Under the pieces are notes generated by a model that was not told where the DNA came from, did no database searches, and saw only the letters and a program-made list of their open reading frames with translations. A DNA stretch of 64,000 nt from positions 28,244,959 through 28,308,958 of the forward strand of contig LS997564.1 in NCBI GenBank assembly GCA_000469685.2. Direction: 5' to 3'. Shown piece by piece: positions 11,967-24,639 of this stretch. Source of the stretch: Haemonchus contortus (lineage: Eukaryota > Nematoda > Chromadorea > Rhabditida > Trichostrongylidae). Both the position numbers and the translations under genes were made by a program. Position 1 is the first letter of the stretch, and every line of letters starts with the position of its first letter.

Positions 11967-12037
11967 TGCATCGGCCAGGAATCGAACCCGGGCCGCCCGC
12001 GCGGCAGGCGAGCATTCTACCACTCAACCACCGGTGC
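11967..12037 (-). tRNA. tRNA-Gly(GCC)-like, copy 2
   Basis: A 71-base cloverleaf with a fully paired anticodon stem, loop CTGCCGC (anticodon GCC), B box GGTTCGATTCC, and a TTTTT terminator directly after. One acceptor-stem mismatch (C4-A69) is present. Of the three, its anticodon arm is the best preserved. Confidence 0.8.
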
Positions 12038-12129
12038 TTGAAAGCCTTCCAGTATCTCATTTATAAGAGTGCATGCCCTTGAGAGATGAAGAATGACTGA
12101 AACTTCTAGTTACACAGCAATAAAAAGAC

Positions 12130-12196
12130 TGCATCGGCCGGGAATCGAACCCGGGCCGCCCGGCAGGCGAGCATTCTACCACTGAACCACCGATGC
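12130..12196 (-). pseudogene. tRNA-Gly pseudogene, copy 3 (4-base loss in the anticodon arm)
   Basis: The acceptor (GCATCGG/CCGATGC), D arm, T arm and TTTTT terminator are canonical. The anticodon arm, however, reads CTCGCCTGCCGGGCGG, four bases short of copies 1 and 2, so no 7-base loop can form. Total length is 67 bases. Confidence 0.8.
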
Positions 12197-12230
12197 CTGA
12201 TCGCGCTTCAGAATTTTCCTAATAAAAGTG

Positions 12231-13759
12231 CATGCACTCGAAGTCGGTGGGTGACCATTAATGCTATTAATGATTTCAATGAGGATGCATTTCTACCAAA
12301 GTTTTCATTATCATCTTTTAAGTAATACTGGGTAGATTAGAATAAATTTTGAGGCCTTGATCAATTAAGTCCCAGGGATGCTCCTACGCAGTGGTATTCC
12401 ATTCAGCAAAGCAGATTGGTCCTAAGGAAACCTTTCATATATATACAGTAGGTACCATGATTCTTAGGAACAACAGTTTGATTCTGAATTTATCCCCTAC
12501 TGCTCTATAATATTTTGCGCTGTTTTCCCATAGACTCGGGAATCCCATAAAGTATTTTCTATACATACAATGTTCACATTGGATAAATCCTATATGCATC
12601 AAATAATATTAATTAATTCTTTGTATACATATACTAAGCAAGTTATCAAAAATAATTATATAATAAGTACCACCAATCATCAAACAACATGTGCAAAAAA
12701 CACTCCCGAGCGAAAAACCTGTCGAAAGTCAGGCACTCGAAATGCTCCACCATCAAAGAACCTGCTCGCGAAGAAGCCAGAAATACTACCGGACAATGTC
12801 AAGGTAATGGTATAACCGGACTAATAAAGTGTCAACTCGTGAAGAGAGTTTTAAAATTGTGAAAGGAAAACAGTAATGTGAAAGCAATTGGCAAACTTTT
12901 CGATATTATATTTACCGAATCTAATGTTCGGAGAAAAAATACGGAAAAAAGTCTGATTTCAACAGTCATAGAGAGCGAAATTACTGTAAGAATAATGAGC
13001 AATGGATAAGTGAACAGTTAAAAGTAATAACCATACTAATACAATGTAACAATCGAATTCAATGACTATTTGAAAACTGAAGCATGAGTTACAGCACATT
13101 GTTCAGGCCAGTCATCTTCAAAAGGAGGGTAATCGTCAGATTAGTGCGAGCCCTTCGATCCTCGGCGCAGCGACAAAGACCGATGAAAGTGGTTGAGGGC
13201 CAGATTTTAACAAAGCAACTTTCCTGTCTAGAACGATTAGCATGAATCTACGTTGATATCCGGTTAATCATGAAAATGATTGCCCAGATTTTTTGAAGCA
13301 AATTTTCCTTGTAAGCCCTGTGAAATGCCAGATGTGTTCAGTTACAATAACATATTAGTTAGCCTGAAAACATTAGAAATGGAACAAAATCATCAAGTCA
13401 ATACAAATGGAAAACGGAAGTCTCAGTAACAAGGAAGTCCGATTTCCTATTCCACTTGAATGGACATCTGAGGCTTTTCAAACTGCACCACCACCGTGCT
13501 GAGGTTGAAAAGGGTCAATTTGTGTCAGCGTTGCTGCCTTCTTCGGCACTGAACCGCGTACAATATTTGTCACTCCAAATACCCGTCATGTATTAAAACG
13601 ATGTTGCCGGTACCAATTGTAAGGTGTATGGCTACCCAGAAGTAGTGGGGAAAGTACTAGAGACCAAAAGCGGCTTCCACTGTTAAGGAGCGCCGCTCTA
13701 CTCAAAATCCAGCTAATACAAATAGCAGCATCTTAAGTCCATCTTCCCTGATGTTTTAT
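12231..13759. other. No recognisable gene
   Basis: AT-rich sequence. A piece near 13060-13150 (ACTGAAGCATGAGTTACAGC, CAGTCATCTTCAAAAGGAGG) matches 34800-34880 and 50740-50820 and belongs to a dispersed repeat also seen near 16.7-16.9 and 40.3-40.5 kb. Nothing else is supported. Confidence 0.35.
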
Positions 13760-14085
13760 CACTACCTTATAGCGAGCAGAGCGGAAGTCTTGTCGTGGCA
13801 CGTGGTCTAATGTTATACATACATGGTATGGCTTCCGGTTCCGGGATCGACACTCGCCCAGCCAGCCAGGCCTTCCAAACCCCTCCCGCTCCCTGCCCCT
13901 TCCGGGGCCGGTTAGTTGATACCAAGCCCGTCTGGGAAGATAAAAGCACTGACTTGTTCATGGGCTGGCCACCTCAAGTCAAAGGCTATACAAGCATTCA
14001 AACGCCACTACGATTCTGAATGGTAGTCGAAGGCAGGAGCACATCTCACCGACGGGATTGATTAACGCCAAGACGATTCTATCTG
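13760..14085 (+). repeat. SINE, tRNA-derived family (diverged)
   Basis: It matches the SINE at 53.35-53.66 kb. A tRNA-like head is partly eroded. It is followed by TTCCGGTTCCGGGATCGACA, a CCGGTTAGTTGATACCA box, GGAAGATAAAAGCACTGACT, and the tail CCACTACGATTCTGAATGG with GACGGGATTGATTAA. Confidence 0.7.
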
Positions 14086-14423
14086 TGTTTTATATAGTGA
14101 GCTCTGTTTGTAATTCCATTATAGGACTAGTGTATGTTTTCCCAATAAATGCATACAAACTCCGTCAACTCCAGTTCTGAGGTGTCATAATGAACGACTT
14201 TACATGCTACTAGGGTACGTATTCATGGTATGAAGTTTCCCCTATATAGGTTTCGAGCATGGAAAAACGAGTAACTTAAAATCTTTTATTTATTTCAGGC
14301 TTTTTTTAAACCATCTTGAGACAAAAATGTACAGGCAAATGATAATTTCAACAAAGATATCAACTGAAGAAAGTCCCGTATTCAACAAAAAGTAGATGAG
14401 AAAATATGCAATAGAAGCCGTTA

Positions 14424-14807
14424 CTAAAAAATTTCGTAAACTTCGGTCATTAGAGATGGTGGCCACTTTCCATTCTTTTTAACGTTATGCTGGGAGCTGC
14501 TCCACGAGAAAGATTTGGTAGGATGATCAAGGTACCATTTCGGTCCATACTCGGCCTAAATCGAAGTTAATACACTGTCAGCGTGACATACATATGAAGT
14601 AAGGCTTATTAATAAAACATGTAGAATACTCCGAAGTAGTCGACGGTAATCAACAAAAAGTCATCGAAACCTTGAGCTAACGATTTCACATTACTCAGAT
14701 CCATTTGCTGTTGGCTTGTTAGTGTTCGAATCGGTCAAATGTTATTAAAAAATCAACGAGCGCTAGATTGCCTGTTTACTGCTCCCGTACAGTTATATAT
14801 ATATGTG

Positions 14808-14842
<35 letters not shown>

Positions 14843-17800
14843 TCATATACATATGAGTCTGTATGTACATATGTATGTATGTACTATATATGTGTTTATG
14901 TTGGCAACAATAACAAGAATTGAGAAAAAAACCCAGAACAAATCAGAATATGAGACTCAGTGAGATATCGTACTTTCTCAGAATTTCTTTGTCACCACAA
15001 TACTTACTATGATAACGATTATAAATTCACAGAAAGGGCGGCATTTTGGCCAGGTATAGCCACTGTATGAGCACACCGACGAAAGGAAATAATTGAGTTT
15101 TAAGTGGATTATATTGTTTCCAAAGATCAAGAGCAGCGGAATGATTTGTAAAAGCGGTGATAGAGAATTATGGATGACGCTCCCGTTAGCAGAAAAAATC
15201 GAACTCACCTCTAAGACTTCCCGTGGATTGCAAGGTACCCAAAAGATATGTCCTAGAAGATCACAAGCGCACGTCTCATTAAGCCTAGAATATGAAAAGA
15301 ATTTCCAGCTAGCAAGTAACCTTTGTTGTCCTGGTTGTATGTTCAAACGATCAAAATAGAGCCGTTAGATCTGAAAATTTGTAGAATAACTAGTAAATTT
15401 AGAATGCATGTTCATAAAGAGCTGCGTATTCTGGTTTACTCTCAGCCCTACGAGAACGAGTGTAAAAAGCGCACAGTAATACGATCATGTTGAAAATGTA
15501 GGGAGTACGTAGTACTACTGGGAGGCATATGAGTTGAGTTTTCTACAGAATAACACGCTAGAACACACTAAAGCATCGACCTCTGCCGTGAACTCATTTG
15601 ACAGTGTGCCATTTGTCCCTACACCACCTTGGCCCTAAAAGCAAGCAACAATCCTGGATCGGTACTCGCCCAGCCCAACCAAGCCTTTCATATTCGGTGT
15701 CTTTTAAATACTACCAAACTTGTGCAGGTACCGGCTACTGCAAGTTGTAATATAGCCCAAATACGCATTCAAACGCCACTTCGATCCTAAAAGGACGTCC
15801 TGTGCGGGTTGCAACACAGAAACTGGGTTAATTAACTTTAAAACATTATCAAAACAACACCCTCTCTGAGGTATTTAGATCCAAAGGCTCCAATAGTTCA
15901 AATCAGATAGTCAGATCTGGATTTGTAGACTTGACTAATTTCTCGGCAGTACACGTGTGACGAGGTACTGCATAAGATTTCTGAAGAAGGAATTCCTCTT
16001 TCTCTCTCTGGCAACTTACAGTGGATAGGTGTATTTATACTTGGTTCCATCGCCTGATGTGCCTCCTACCCACGATTCATTGCTCGTTGTGTACACCCAA
16101 AATAGATCCACAGTTGGGCGATTTTTATCTTTTGGCTTGATCGTGAATTCAAAACTGTCATTTGGCTGAAAATGAAATTTCTGCTGTGATATATGTATAA
16201 AGACATTATGTACAAACGCAATGAAATAATTTTTTTGAATATGACCTGGAATGCCAGGAATAGGCGAATTTTCGTTAATTCTTCAAAAACGTTACGCGAG
16301 AACGGCCTGTCATTTAGTTTCCCTCCCTTTTTTTGTCCAATCCAATGAAATGATTCTTTTTGGGCGTGCAGAAGTATACCTTCCACTTTTATGAATGAAG
16401 CATATTCATCCGAAGGATCACAATAGTAGCAATGGAACTAGTTCACCACATTCAACTTTGAACCACTGCTTACTGGGGTAATAGTTATTGGTGAGCGGTG
16501 TAGTTGTAGCTTCAGAATGTTAAGGGGAAATTAAAGGTTCGATGAATGGTGAACAAGTAGAAGATGAAGATACATAGCTGCTCAGTAATACCAGGAAGGA
16601 TCCAACTAGGTGAAAATTCTGCATGGTGTTGTACTGGTTGCACATCCGCAACAATAATAATTCTTAAGGGTCCAGTTCCTGATCAGTACGGCTTGTGAAT
16701 GTTTTTAAAGGTCCTCAAGGACTAATCTGTGGCCTCCACTTATGCCATACGTGGCACCGTCTGATCGAAAACGGTCTGGATAGGGAGTTTTAAGGGCTCA
16801 AAGAATGAATCGGCTGTATGCCACACCCAAAGAACGAGCTCAACATCTTTGTAAAGGCTGCACCATTCGCAAGGGACACCCATGTTGGAAACTCATGCAA
16901 CTAGTTGTGACCCATGGCGGAGGGGAAGGCGGTTCTGGACATCTGGACAATTTCGGCTGAATGTACATAATTAGTCAGCCCTTTGTGCAACTGCAACAAC
17001 TGAAATCTCATGCAAACACACCTCCCATGCCAAATCTATCATGGCAATCTCGTACATTCTAAATTCCACTACTTTTAGGTAGCCTCATTCTTCGCGAAGT
17101 CGACGGAATTTCTCGCCCTTTTTTCTTCAACACTCCCACTTTTCATCCTGAAAGGGTGTCTCAAAATTATCGGAATGCTAAAAATTTCCGCGTTCGATCT
17201 TCGGTATGTTACATAATGTCTTATTGTTTTTACAAAGGAAATTGGAATATTATGGCTCTCTACCACAGAGCCGAATCACTCATTTCCTATCATGACGATA
17301 ATTTGTTTTCTTCCCGTCACTACCCTTGCGTTATCGAAAAGTTTGAAGCCATGTTTCGATTTTTTTCATTGATTCATTATGCAACCATGACCACACATAT
17401 CCAAAATAGTTGAGATTCCCAAAACAATCTCGGAAAGAACATACAGCTATTCAACTCTGTTCTCCTTAGAACACTTTTGGGTAGAAGTGCTGCGATAAAC
17501 TCACCAGTCCAAACTTTCTGTGAAGGAAAAATTTCCCTCCTGAAGCTAGATCCTCTAGAAGTTCCGGTGTGTATTCTTCAATCGGAGCAGCAAAATCTAT
17601 ATCCATCGTATGCGGAATAATATTGCACTCACGATACCACCCTGTACATTCATATTTATACTCGCTATGTTTATTTTACCGCTTTCGCAGTTCTCGAAAG
17701 AGATAAAAGTCTGTTTTTCGAAAGTAAACAATTCTCGAGTTGATATCTATCGAATGAAACGTGGCATAAGGCTTATGTATAACATAAAATAGTTCACTTA

Positions 17801-18946
17801 TACACCCACGATAAGTAAGCTTGCATGGACCTACTTAGTGATGCCTTATTCTCTTGAAACGCTGCAATTTGAAAGATAAAAAGTTTCTTCCTCACATGCT
17901 TTTCATAGTGCAGGCAGGCTGAGCTCATGGGTTCCGCTTTCTCAGTGGGGGATCCTTGGAGGTTCTTGCGCAAATTAAGACTCAATGAATATGCGTTTTA
18001 TTTAGTTCTCTTACTCTTTTGAAGCCTCATTAGATCCCCTGGTTAGAAAGAAGAAAAGCAAATTCGTTGGAGCCGGGGTCAGCTTGGAATTGTGCAGTCC
18101 TCATAGTCAATGCGGCTAGAACAGGCGTGCCCTGTACGTAAGCCTCAAGAGTGCCAGGGAAAGTGAAAATTTAATTTCCAATGCATTTCACCTTGGATTC
18201 TTTGCTTTTGGTGACTCACCTAGCATTGAGCCACAAAAGAGGAATGGATAGACGTCGAAAGTGATAAGATATCTCATCAATGACGACATTACTTGTACAC
18301 TTTTCTCAACAGGCAGATATGGTTTTCCAGCCGATTGCCTTCTCATATTTAGACCAAGACAGTCGATAAACTTCGATCTCTTCCAAGCTTCAAGAAACAT
18401 CGTCACATTACCAGGAATAGAGAGATTCCCATTGATGTTGAGAGGAATCCTAGAAATTTAACCAATTGTGATTACAACTTCCTTCCTATGTTTTGAGAAG
18501 TGGTGGAACCGGACCACCTACTTTGGGATGATTCTCGTTGTATCGTGATCGTAAACTCTGAGATAGTCTCTGTCGGAGAAGTTCTGATAGTATACAATAT
18601 CGTATTCCTTATAATCCTTTTTACGTACTGATTTCAGAAGTTCCACATTGACAGCTAACCGCACTTTTTGCCTTTGTTTGCACATAATTTCTCCGAGATT
18701 TTGCAGGATATGTGTGTCGATTAAAAGAGCTTGGAAAGGTGGATTGGTCGTTTCTAGGAGCGTTGAACAATTCATCTGAAAATTCATGCTCTGAAAGTGC
18801 GTGCACTTTTGAGAAACTCATGGACCTACCACAACTTGATAATCTCCCATCCATACGCTACTTAGAATATCATTCGATTTGAACATAAATACAATAAAGG
18901 CAGGAGTTGTACATAAAAGAAGTAAAAACAGCCAGCATTGACGCAT
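14424..18946 (-). CDS. Fukutin/LicD-like transferase, copy 1 (intact, 363 aa)
   Basis: Seven exons join in frame: 18946-18830, 18775-18522, 18449-18220, 17641-17505, 16165-16020, 15284-15209 and 14555-14424 (1092 bases, phases 0-2-1-0-2-0). The N terminus (MRQCWLFLLLLCTTPAFIVF) is a signal anchor, giving a type II membrane protein as expected in the Golgi. The catalytic region has GSMLGWYRECNIIPHTMDID, the fukutin/LicD nucleotidyl- or phospho-transfer signature with its DxD (DID). It is followed by FWVYTTSNESWVGGTSGDG, HIFWVPCNPREVLE and the C-terminal block AEYGPKWYLDHP ... NVKKNGKW typical of nematode fukutin-like proteins. Family members modify glycans with ribitol-phosphate or phosphocholine-like groups; the substrate here is unknown. 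A (TA)66 tract starts 53 bases upstream of the ATG. It is the best-preserved of three tandem copies. Confidence 0.9.
15027..15062 (-). other. Possible alternative terminal exon in fukutin copy 1
   Basis: Inside the last intron, after a TACAG acceptor, a phase-0 frame reads WLYLAKMPPFL and stop. Copy 2 keeps the acceptor, frame and stop at 38729-38694 (WPYLTKMPYFL). If used in place of the terminal exon it would replace the conserved 43-residue end with 11 residues. It may simply be intron sequence conserved by recent duplication. Confidence 0.25.
15550..15830 (+). repeat. SINE remnant in fukutin copy 1 intron
   Basis: It shares the SINE body (GGATCGGTACTCGCCCAGCC, then CATTCAAACGCCACTTCGAT) with 13.8-14.08 kb. 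It is diverged and its tail is cut short. Confidence 0.55.
16660..16920. repeat. Dispersed repeat in fukutin copy 1 intron
   Basis: Shares GAATCGGCTGTATGCCACAC, CTGCACCATTCGCAAGGGAC and ACCCATGTTG with 34640-34800, 40320-40530 and 50580-50720. Non-coding, family not named. Confidence 0.5.
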
Positions 18947-18996
18947 ATGGTTTCTGCTCAAAAAAATCTTTTGATAAGAGGAAAGTATTGAACCTC

Positions 18997-19828
<832 letters not shown>

Positions 19829-20616
19829 TTAGGTGTGTGCATTAATTCGTCGCCGAATTCCAAGGGCCAATGCGCGAACCATGTTAGAGGTTTACCGGTG
19901 AAACCTGTCATGTTCTGTAAGGCAGGGTATTGGCTACCTACTTAAGGGCAGACAGATCAGTTTTGCCCCAAAATCCTGTTGCTCTCAGACTGAATGGTCA
20001 TGGAACGTGATGAACCGTTTCCCCGGGGGCCCTTCCCCTGCTGTTTGTTTTCAAGAAAAGGGGCATTGGGTTGCTTCTATGGAGGACAAGCTTCATCTGA
20101 ACGAACCTGCTGAGAAAGTTTCTCCTCAATTGAGAGCTCGCAACGAAAGCGGAATGTTTATTGCCAAAAAGTAATGCTGTGCGTGCATTTGGTGGTGGGA
20201 TCAAAAGGGTGTTTGAACTATGAGCTGCTGAGCCCGAAAGAAACTGTTACTGCTGACGCTACGAACACCAACTCGACAGTTTGTAGGATGTTGCTGCAGT
20301 TGTTGGATGGGATCAGCTTGTTCAGCCCGCACACTCTCCGAATCTTGCTTCTTCTGATCACCACCTATTCCGGTCCATGCAAGTCAGTTTGGCAGATATA
20401 CGCTTCTGGAATGCCGAAGAAGTGCGAAAATGGGTGGATAACAGGATTGCTTCAAAAGATGAAGACTTTTTTAGACCCGGAGTCAACAAGATACCAGAAA
20501 GATGGCAAGAAGTTGTGGCTAACGATGGGCAATACATTGGTCAATGTACATTTAGTTTTAATTTTGTAATAAGTATGTTTTTGCACGCGAAAAACGAAAT
20601 TAATGCACACACCTAA
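19829..20616 (+). mobile_element. Mariner-type element, internally deleted, TIR TTAGGTGTGTGCATTAATT
   Basis: The ends TTAGGTGTGTGCATTAATT and its complement are flanked by a TA on each side (19827-19828, 20617-20618). The interior carries a broken mariner transposase. There is an N-terminal region near 19995-20170, then YELLSPKETVTADA at 20220, and the C-terminal region ADIRFWNAEEVRKWVDNRIA and ERWQEVVANDGQYI near 20390-20550. The segment with the central catalytic Asp is missing and frames change, so it is non-autonomous. The element at 34956-35848 is a longer relative. Confidence 0.85.
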
Positions 20617-20694
20617 TATAATAGCCAAAATCCCCGCTTAAACGCATCAATAGAATGGTGAAAGATAAGGTTTTCGGTCATTAATCGAATGTGA

Positions 20695-20800
20695 CTGAGT
20701 GATGCAGCCCCGCATTCGACTTCCATTCAGAATCTTAGTAGTAGTATCTTACCATGTGTGATAGTGCACTCACTTACTACTACACCACATCCGCCCTCCA
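20695..20800 (-). repeat. Short SINE remnant
   Basis: The minus strand shows the SINE head (GGATGTGGTGTAGTAGTAAG, GTGCACTATCACACATGGT) joined to its tail (CTGAATGGAAGTCGAATGCG), with the middle deleted. Confidence 0.5.
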
Positions 20801-21142
20801 TTGATGATAAGAATTCTATTCCATTTCCTGTTTTCATATTATTTCTTACATCACTTCATTACTCTCTATTTAGATGAATCTTTTTCTGTTTTTTTTCTAG
20901 CATACTGATTGAACTCAAAAGTTCTCCAATAGAGCGTACAGTCAGCGAGAATCGCAGCCTTACTTCCATGTTTATTTGTGGTCAAAATGTTGAGTGATAA
21001 CGAGGTCAAAATTGAGCACAACTGCAACTCCTGCACTTACAATATGTAAAAGCTTATATAAAAGCTTCATATATTGTAGGTGTATAATGCCGATAATAAT
21101 TAAAAATGTATGCGCGCATTATCTGTAATACTGGCGATAAGG

Positions 21143-21470
21143 ATGCCGAAGAATCACGACATGTCAGGCGATGCTCCAGCCACATCAAAGGATGTACCAT
21201 CGTGGGTTGCTCAATTTCTTGCTGTTTCTCAACAACAGAACGAACAGGTCCAACAACGTGAGCAACATGTTCAGCAGCAGATGCAGCAACTGCTGGCTGC
21301 GCTTGTGGAGCAGAAACTAGAACCGGAGCAATCACTCACGAAACAACAGTCTCCTGATGCGTACGGCGACCTCATGCAGGACCTGCCGCATTTCAACTAC
21401 GATGACGACGACGATTCCACGTTTGATGCATGGTACAAACGCTTGATTTATCCACTACTGTCAGACACTA
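21143..21470 (+). pseudogene. Gag fragment of a Ty3/gypsy-type LTR retrotransposon
   Basis: An open frame begins MPKNHDMSGD, passes through a Gln-rich helix (NEQVQQREQHVQQQMQQLLA), then DLPHFNYDDDDDSTFDAWYKR. The F-x-Y-(acidic)-TFDAWY pattern is the start of the gag capsid region in nematode gypsy-like elements. The frame runs into unrelated sequence soon after. No pol, protease or LTR was found nearby. Confidence 0.55.
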
Positions 21471-21599
21471 GCGAAATTATTTGGACTGGAGAAAAGTTTT
21501 CTAACGTTTCGCTAATTTTCGTATACTTCGGCTGCCAAAATTCTCAAGTCTCGGTGCCTCAGGAATATCAGATTCTTTCTTAGGAAACAAGTTTCAAAA

Positions 21600-21960
21600 A
21601 TGCGCAAGCCTTGAATGCGATCTATATTGCCACCGTCTAAAGATCTCCAAGTAGCTCACTGAGCCCAAAGTAGTTGCATACGGTCGTTCAGCAAGTTGCT
21701 GTGATTACTGAAATCTTGCAAGGGCCCTGCAATACTCGACCGAAGTAATTATCCTCATGGTGTTGAAAGCAACTAGAATTCGTAAGGGACTATGTCAAAA
21801 TAAGAAACAAAAGGTAGATCTCACGTCTGTCTTAGATAACCAGAGCCACTGTTGTCTATGACAGGATCATAACAACAACTCGAAGGACGAGAAGAAAGGT
21901 CCGTGAAGGGAGACACCGCTTGTCAAAGTTAAAGGCACAGCTCACGACAATTCCAGGGTA
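21600..21960. other. Unit-homologous sequence, no gene
   Basis: 21625-21800 matches 45105-45270 (ATATTGCCACCGTCTAAAGA, GAAGTAATTATCCTCATG), an anchor shared by duplication units 1 and 2. No exon is seen. Confidence 0.5.
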
Positions 21961-22885
21961 TTAGGTTGGTGCAAAAGGAATGCAGGTTTTTTGTTTTACT
22001 AGTTTCAACACTATTTTTTTAAAGAAAACTAAGCCTTTTTCATTGGGTATTATACATTGTTGGAAAGCTTATTCCTTGCGCTTTTTAAATATGTATGTGA
22101 AATTTCATTCGAATTGCTTAATTTCAAAAAAATGTGGTTTTTATTTTCAGATGTCTAGTCGCGATTTTCGTCAAATTTACTTCTATGAGTTCAAGCTGGG
22201 TCGGACTGCCGCTCAAACCGCTCGAAATATCAACGAAGTATGGGGCCAGGGAAGTGTCAACGAATGCACAGTACAACGTTGGTTCCAAAAGTTCCGTGCC
22301 GGCAACACCAGCTTCGAAGACGAACCACATGGCAGCCGTCTACCAACACTTGATATCGATCAATGAAGGCGTCCGTCGAAGCTGATCCGCACAAAACGAC
22401 AGGAGACATTGCGAAGGAACGCAATGTCCATCACACTACAATTGTTCGCCATTTGAAGCAAAATGGGAAGACTAAGAAGTACGCGACAGTTTCGTTCCTA
22501 CTGCATCTCACCCACAATCAGGTACTTGTTATGGTCAAGCCGAATATACTTGAAGACTTAGACGTTGAACTACGAAACTCTGAATCATCCACCACACTCG
22601 CCAGACCTTTCACCTACTGACTTTCACCTTTTCAGGCACCTCGACAACTTCTTGCGGGAAAAACGCTTCAGAAACCAAGATGATGCAGAAACTGCCTTCA
22701 ATGAGTTCATTGCTTCCAGAAACCCAGACTTCTATGATATTGGTATTAAGAAGCTCGTTTCTCGTTGGCAGAAGTGAGTTGATTGTAATGGTGATTACTT
22801 TGATTGAATAAATGTTGTTGGAGCTAAGTTGAAGTTAATTTAGAGTTAAGGTAGGAAAACCTGCATTCCTTTTGCACCAACCTAA
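21961..22885 (+). mobile_element. Mariner element with perfect 30-bp TIRs and deleted catalytic core
   Basis: The terminal inverted repeats start TTAGGTTGGTGCAAAAGGAA and are identical for 30 bases at both ends, each flanked by TA (21959-21960, 22886-22887). The coding part begins MSSRDFRQIYFYEFKLGRTA at 22151. It is a mariner HTH region continuing to a SETMAR-like WFQKFRAGNTSFEDEPHG. A frame break follows, then a second HTH (KERNVHHTTIVRHLKQNGK). It jumps to the C-terminal HPPHSPDLSPTDFHLFRHL at 22577, ending FYDIGIKKLVSRWQK. The middle with the first two catalytic Asp residues is absent, so the copy needs help in trans. Confidence 0.9.
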
Positions 22886-24000
22886 TATCTACAGTAGCGC
22901 TCAAAACTCTTCGGTGAAATGCTTTGACTCTTTTTCGTTCATAACTTTCTCTTTTCTTAGAAGACCAAATCGCGCAAAATTTGGGAATGTTTAACTAGAG
23001 ATATTTCACCCTACACAACATTATTTGACTGGAAAGCTGCAATATCCACAGATAGAGCAAGGGGTTTGTTCCGGTAGCAGATTCTGCTCAAAGTAAAGTT
23101 GTTGACGTCTGCACTTATTCGCACCTTATGTGCGTTCTTCTCATCTATTGTGTTCGGCGTTACCGCTCGTACACTTTAGACCTTTAGATATGGCAAAAAG
23201 GAGATAGACTCTAGCATCATTCGTATTTCCAATTGATTTTGACTTCAAGCCTTTTCGGGATATCTGGAACATGATCAGATTGCAGGTTAATGGTGGTAAA
23301 TGTTTACAATACACCCACGCTCCAAGTATAGAAACTTCGCATGATTCATCCATTAGGAAAGGAATTACGACTGAAAAGTTTGGCTGAAGAGCCATTTCAC
23401 CGAAGGCTTGTGAGCGCTACTGTAGTTGAATAATGGGAGTGATAGTCAAGATTGAACGAACGAAGAAAGACTTAGAGAAATGAGATGCTGAAAAATGTAG
23501 AAGGATTAAGGTTGGACGAGAACGTGACGACAAATGTTGCAAGGAAGGAATATCGTCTTTGCCCACAGATGGCTGCAGTGAGCTGAAGGCTCCAACGTGT
23601 GCGTCCAGGTGCGACTGATGCACCCTCTACAACCGTGAAACTCGTCCGCCTCTGGTTGTGTACGCCGGCTAAATCCGTTTTGTAGTCTTAGTTATCTAGG
23701 CTGTTTTTCGACCCGTGTACTCGGACACACACCGACACACACACCGACACACCGACAGACACACAAAGCGAACTATATAAAGTAGGATTAATTTCTTAGT
23801 ATTCTAACACTGTCACTGCTGAGTGCGCCCCTCTCCTCCCAACTGCAACTTCACCATAATGTTTTATAAGGAAAATTTTTCAGATGAAATTTTTGGTCTC
23901 GGATCAGTTTAGTCTCGGATCTAGTTTTTTTTACGGAAAAAAGGCTGAGGGCTTTTTCCGATGCTGAACACTCTAGTTAAAAAACCGCTCGGTAGCTTGT
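22886..24000. other. No gene; end of a GC-box-type repeat at 23710-23790
   Basis: CA-rich tract (ACACACCGACACACACACCG) followed by GCGAACTATATAAAGTAGGA at 23770-23790 is the same terminus as the other GC-box elements, here with no GC-box units attached. The rest is unassigned. Confidence 0.45.
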
Positions 24001-24639
24001 TCTCCTACATGTATGGAAAACTTCGTCGAAAAACTCTAGATGTTCACTACTTACCACGGACTGATTGTCGTCTTCGGTCTTTATATGCTCACAACATCAA
24101 AAGAGTAGTCCAGAAGCCAAACTCAAACACAAATGACTCTACCGATATCAATAAGGACCACGTGGAATCTGATAGGATGAGCATTCACTATGAAATATCC
24201 CAGAGAGGGCTCTCACCTAACCACCTAGCTACATTGTGGTAGGAGGTGCTGCTCTTAAAAAATTGCTGAATGCTCGACAGACATCGTATACACATGATCT
24301 GTCTAGGACTCCTTCAACGATGAGGAAATTCAACCTTGATGGCCCAGTTGGACTTCGCAATCATAGGGGGACCTTCGTTACAAGCCGTTAGAGTTCTTGA
24401 AGAAAATTTGGATGAGGTTCATTGACGCTCTGGCTAAATCATAATAGGAGAAAAGTACCGGTCCTAAGGTCGCTCAAAATCTCGTTATAGGGGTATCCAA
24501 AAGAGCTTACGCTACATCTTTTGCTATTCCTGATACGGGCATGATATGTAGTGTTGCGGTCCATGTTCTGAGTTCTAATCAGAAGTAGCATCAACGTAAT
24601 AACATGAGAGTAACGGAATGACAGGCTAATACCATGACT
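24001..24639. other. Possible transposase remnant, no clear gene
   Basis: A frame of about 90 codons at 23961-24242 (GKLRRKTLDVHYLPRT ...) has no recognised domain. It may be the front part of the transposase whose tail is at 24640. Confidence 0.25.

Larger units (their letters stand above)
11804..12230. repeat. 163-bp tandem array carrying the three tRNA-Gly units
   Basis: The three tRNA 3' ends lie exactly 163 bases apart (11804, 11967, 12130). The spacer is also repeated (CTTCCAGTATCTCATTTATA, GCATGCCCTTGAGAGATGAA, CTGAAACTTCTAGTTACACA), so the tRNA and its flank were duplicated as one unit. Confidence 0.85.

Noticed and set aside
11804..12230. CRISPR-like regular repeat
   Set aside because: The 163-bp period is a duplicated tRNA-Gly unit with its spacer, not repeats with unique spacers.
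13060..13160. End of a further fukutin duplication unit left of copy 1
   Set aside because: The similarity is limited to a dispersed repeat also found at 16.7, 34.7, 40.4 and 50.7 kb; no fukutin exon lies to its left.
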